A DNA stretch of 64,000 nucleotides, taken from contig NZ_KB910934.1 of assembly GCF_000383235.1 (NCBI RefSeq), positions 32,159 through 96,158 on the forward strand, in the 5' to 3' direction. A model generated the notes under the pieces. It was given only the letters and a program-made list of their open reading frames with translations, did not search any database and had not been told where the DNA came from. Below, piece by piece: positions 61,600 through 64,000 of the stretch. Source of the DNA: Bacillus sp. 123MFChir2 (GTDB lineage: Bacteria; Bacillota; Bacilli; Bacillales; Bacillaceae_G). The first letter of the stretch is position 1, and every line of letters starts with the position of its first letter. The position numbers and the translations under genes are program-made.

Positions 61600-62256
61600 C
61601 TATTTTTCTACCACATAATGAAACTTCTTTATACTTTCTACATCTTTAATAATATGAGTAGCTCCCGCCACCACTAATTCTTCTTTACTACCGTATCCAT
61701 ACATGACTCCGATAGAATCGATACCAACTTGACGCGCTCCGATTATATCGTGCTCTCGATCACCTACCATAACTACATGTTCTTTCTCTAAATCGTGATA
61801 TGTATGTAAAATATGCTGAATGATGTCCGCTTTGGCAATGCGTGTTCCATCTAAATTACTACCGACAATCTCTTCAAAATAATGTGCCATCTGAAAGTGT
61901 TCTAAAATTTTTTTTGCAAATACAGTTGGCTTTGACGTTGCCACAAATAGCCGCTTCCCTTCATCCTTTAACTCTTGTAAAACATTAGGAATATCCTCAT
62001 ATACATGATTTTCAAACATTCCCTTCGTTTTAAAATATTCACGGTAATACGTTACTGCATCTGTTACTTGTTTTTCATTCATTCCATATATATTCGCAAA
62101 TGAATGTTGAAGCGGAGGACCGATAAAAGTAAGTAATTTGTTATTATCCTGCTCATCTATTCCCATTTTTCGCAAGGCATAAATGACTGAATTTACAATA
62201 CCTTCTTTTGGGTCTGTTAATGTGCCATCTAAATCGAATAAAAAAGTTGTATACAT
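61600..62256 (-). CDS. HAD-family phosphatase (Gph/PgmB-like)
   Basis: A 218-residue HAD. FLFDLDGTLTDPKEGI (motif I, ~5-20), cap domain with IGPPLQHSF (~45), VATSKP (motif II, ~104), and VVMVGDREHDIIGARQVG (motif IV, ~160). IGPPL in the cap is typical of the phosphoglycolate-phosphatase-like YP_/HAD_2 group. Lies 14 bases after the methyltransferase gene. Confidence 0.88.
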   Translation of the reverse strand: MYTTFLFDLDGTLTDPKEGIVNSVIYALRKMGIDEQDNNKLLTFIGPPLQHSFANIYGMNEKQVTDAVTYYREYFKTKGMFENHVYEDIPNVLQELKDEGKRLFVATSKPTVFAKKILEHFQMAHYFEEIVGSNLDGTRIAKADIIQHILHTYHDLEKEHVVMVGDREHDIIGARQVGIDSIGVMYGYGSKEELVVAGATHIIKDVESIKKFHYVVEK

Positions 62257-62270
62257 CTATTCTCCTCCAC

Positions 62271-62912
62271 TCACTTTACTTTATATGTTAAAATCCAAAA
62301 ACATGTATTCATACGAATCTCTAAATCGACTGCAAATGGTTCAAAAATAGTTGTAAGTTCTTCTTTCGAGTAATAATTTTTTATAATTTCATATTGCTGC
62401 CCACTAGCTAATGAACGAATTTTATATGTATTTTCATCATTTGGCTTAGAAATAAGTGTTCCACCCATTCCTTCGTTATACATATTATCTACTATGCATA
62501 CAATCGAACCTGATTCTAAAACCTCATGAAACTGTTCTAAAAAGGAAAAAATATTTTCTTTCGGAATATGAGAAAACCAAAAATTTGCGTATGCTCCATT
62601 AAATGTTTTTGCTAATTGATTTAGTTTATATGCATTTCCTTGTACAAAAGAAACTTTAGCTGGCAAAAGCCGCTTTGCTTTCGCTATCGTAAGTACTTCT
62701 TCCGAGTAATCAAGTGCAGTAATGTGCTCAGCCGTTTCAGCAACATATTGCGTCCAGTATCCTGTACCACAAGCAACCTCAAGTACATCCCTTCCTGTAA
62801 ACTTTTCTTTCAAAACATCTTTTATTTGTATCAGTTCTGCTTGCCTAATAGGGTCTTCTCGAAAATATACTTCTTCATAACTTTTTGCTCGGTTACTGTA
62901 ATATGCTTTCAT
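62271..62912 (-). CDS. Class I SAM-dependent methyltransferase
   Basis: A 213-residue enzyme with motif I DVLEVACGTGYWTQYVA (~40-56), acidic loop TALDYSEEVLTIAKAK, and FNGAYANFWFSHIPKE (motif IV). The ATG at 62912 has AAGGGGG upstream; a frame to 62948 is open but not needed. Operon with the HAD gene. Substrate unknown. Confidence 0.86.
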   Translation of the reverse strand: MKAYYSNRAKSYEEVYFREDPIRQAELIQIKDVLKEKFTGRDVLEVACGTGYWTQYVAETAEHITALDYSEEVLTIAKAKRLLPAKVSFVQGNAYKLNQLAKTFNGAYANFWFSHIPKENIFSFLEQFHEVLESGSIVCIVDNMYNEGMGGTLISKPNDENTYKIRSLASGQQYEIIKNYYSKEELTTIFEPFAVDLEIRMNTCFWILTYKVK

Positions 62913-63095
62913 TCCCATCCCCCTTACCATTCTAGCCACACCCTTCACTATTTTACAAAATAATCATTTAAATGTAAATATTCAGTCAATAAGATACTAT
63001 AAGTCACCATCAAAACAAAATTCAAGATGTACAAAACCCTTCTCATCATGTATGATTAAATTTATTTCCCAATTTATAACAGATGGTGAATACAT

Positions 63096-63893
63096 ATGAC
63101 GACAAAATTAATTTTCATAGTAGCTTTTACGATTATCATTCATGCTGTGGAAACAAGTTCTTATAGTATCCGACTTGCAGGCATTCGTTTAAAAAAGATT
63201 GCTGTTTCGTTATCTGTAGTTGGAATTGTATTACTTGTTTCAAGAACATCTAACTTACTGCAAGCTTTTTTAGTTGGCGGTATTGTCGATCAGGCAAAAC
63301 TAGACGATTCTATCGATTTAAAAGGAACGATTCATCTTATTTTATTCGCTGCCTCAATCGGTACATTACTAGCCATCTTTTTGTATCCAACGCTTACAAA
63401 ACTATTTGGCTATGTTATTAAAAACTTTGAAACAGACGGTTCTTTTATAAGCATGATGAAAACAGGCAATATTCAAAAACTAAAATACACAAAAAAATAT
63501 ATTCGTTCTCCAAAATGGGAAATGATTCACCGGATGCGAGTTGGCGGCATTCCAAAGCGAATCATGCTCATTAATATGTTTGCTACTGCTATTTATACAG
63601 CAGGCGTTCTTTCTGCTTTATACGCTTCTTTTTTAAATCCATCATATGCAACAAATGCAAGTACAGCTTCCGGTCTCGTTAATGGATTTGCAACAATCTT
63701 ATTAACGGTACTATTAGACCCACGAATCGCCCTATTAACGGAACGGGCTCTCCAAAAAGAAAACGGCGCAGAAACAATGGGGAAAATGTATGGATGGCTT
63801 ATGATTTCTAGATTGTTAGGAACATTACTAGCTCAGCTTCTTTTTGTACCAGGAGCTCATTGGATATTGTGGATTATTTCGATTACGAATTGA
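63096..63893 (+). CDS. amj: Lipid II flippase Amj (DUF2837)
   Basis: A 265-residue membrane protein with about six helices. IHAVETSSYSIRLAGIRLKK near the N terminus, SRTSNLLQAFLVGGIVD (~50), and GLVNGFATILLTVLLDPRIAL (~195) are the family landmarks. Amj is the alternate lipid II flippase that backs up MurJ in B. subtilis (YdaH) and is induced by envelope stress. GATGGTGA precedes the ATG. Confidence 0.92.
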   Translation: MTTKLIFIVAFTIIIHAVETSSYSIRLAGIRLKKIAVSLSVVGIVLLVSRTSNLLQAFLVGGIVDQAKLDDSIDLKGTIHLILFAASIGTLLAIFLYPTLTKLFGYVIKNFETDGSFISMMKTGNIQKLKYTKKYIRSPKWEMIHRMRVGGIPKRIMLINMFATAIYTAGVLSALYASFLNPSYATNASTASGLVNGFATILLTVLLDPRIALLTERALQKENGAETMGKMYGWLMISRLLGTLLAQLLFVPGAHWILWIISITN

Positions 63894-64000
63894 AAATTGT
63901 ACATTAAAAAAGGGATGAAGCCATTCTATGTTTTGTATACTGTCATTTCAAATTTACTTTCGTTTCTTCATAACAAATCCCCGGTAAACTAAAATGTACC
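63894..64000. other. Window end, non-coding
   Basis: 107 bases with no supported gene. A five-codon minus-strand frame after GGGGATTTGTT is too short to judge. Confidence 0.4.

Overview
This AT-rich window comes from a Firmicute of the Bacillus cereus group. The evidence is the gene content (kam/yod lysine locus, RacA, YjcZ-type and other sporulation genes, YpjP-ThyA-DfrA, TatA/TatC, hemolysin III, Amj) and at least eight full or decayed copies of a ~195 bp repeat whose ends (ATAAATCCA... and ...ATTTATAT) fit bcr1, a mobile repeat restricted to this group. RacA differs clearly from the B. cereus type sequence as I remember it, and the window holds about nine decayed genes. A diverged, genome-reduced member such as the B. 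cytotoxicus lineage is therefore possible, but this is a weak inference.

Layout. 1-640: 5' part of a YbdM-like Ser/Thr kinase, translationally coupled to a small His/Ser-rich protein. 890-10910: the lysine 2,3-aminomutase locus on the minus strand, in transcription order yodT-yodS-yodR-yodQ-yodP, kamR, kamA-yokU, yozE, yodN, yozD. It has -24/-12 (sigma-54) sequences in front of both kamA and kamR. 11290-20480: a flavoenzyme relic, a YjcZ peptide, a DUF4397 protein, an M29 aminopeptidase, a sporulation-type histidine kinase, YueI, a CNNM/CBS membrane protein, RacA, and hybrid-cluster protein with a perfect FNR box. 20600-24640: a two-gene McrBC-like AAA+/PD-(D/E)XK cassette, the best candidate here for an anti-phage system. 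24795-32600: an APC permease, a betaine-type ABC transporter, a DUF218 protein, a tiny basic protein, and a GAF histidine kinase/response regulator/FMN-reductase operon equivalent to yhcY-yhcZ-yhdA. 33000-47250: mixed metabolism (nicotinamidase, lipoprotein, nitroreductase, asparagine synthase, Hsp20, Sco1, DegV, TatC/TatA, HlyIII, PlsC, AzoR), interrupted by relics of D-amino acid aminotransferase and phosphinothricin-type acetyltransferase. 47440-64000: a class B PBP, dfrA-thyA, two beta-lactamase-fold hydrolases, ypjP, an Ecs-like ABC exporter, HAD phosphatases, a nonsense-disrupted trmO, a deleted gntP, a methyltransferase and the lipid II flippase Amj.

How genes work together. The kam locus forms a lysine catabolic route: KamA makes beta-lysine, YodP acetylates it, and YodT, YodS/YodR and YodQ presumably transaminate, CoA-activate and deacetylate the products under KamR/sigma-54 control, consistent with use in sporulating cells. 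YhcY/YhcZ, YhdA-like reductase, AzoR and nitroreductase are redox/electrophile-response functions. The azoR promoter carries an operator-like repeat over its start site. Many genes end inside or just before strong intrinsic terminators, some shared by convergent genes. I saw no rRNA, tRNA, CRISPR array, riboswitch or prophage.
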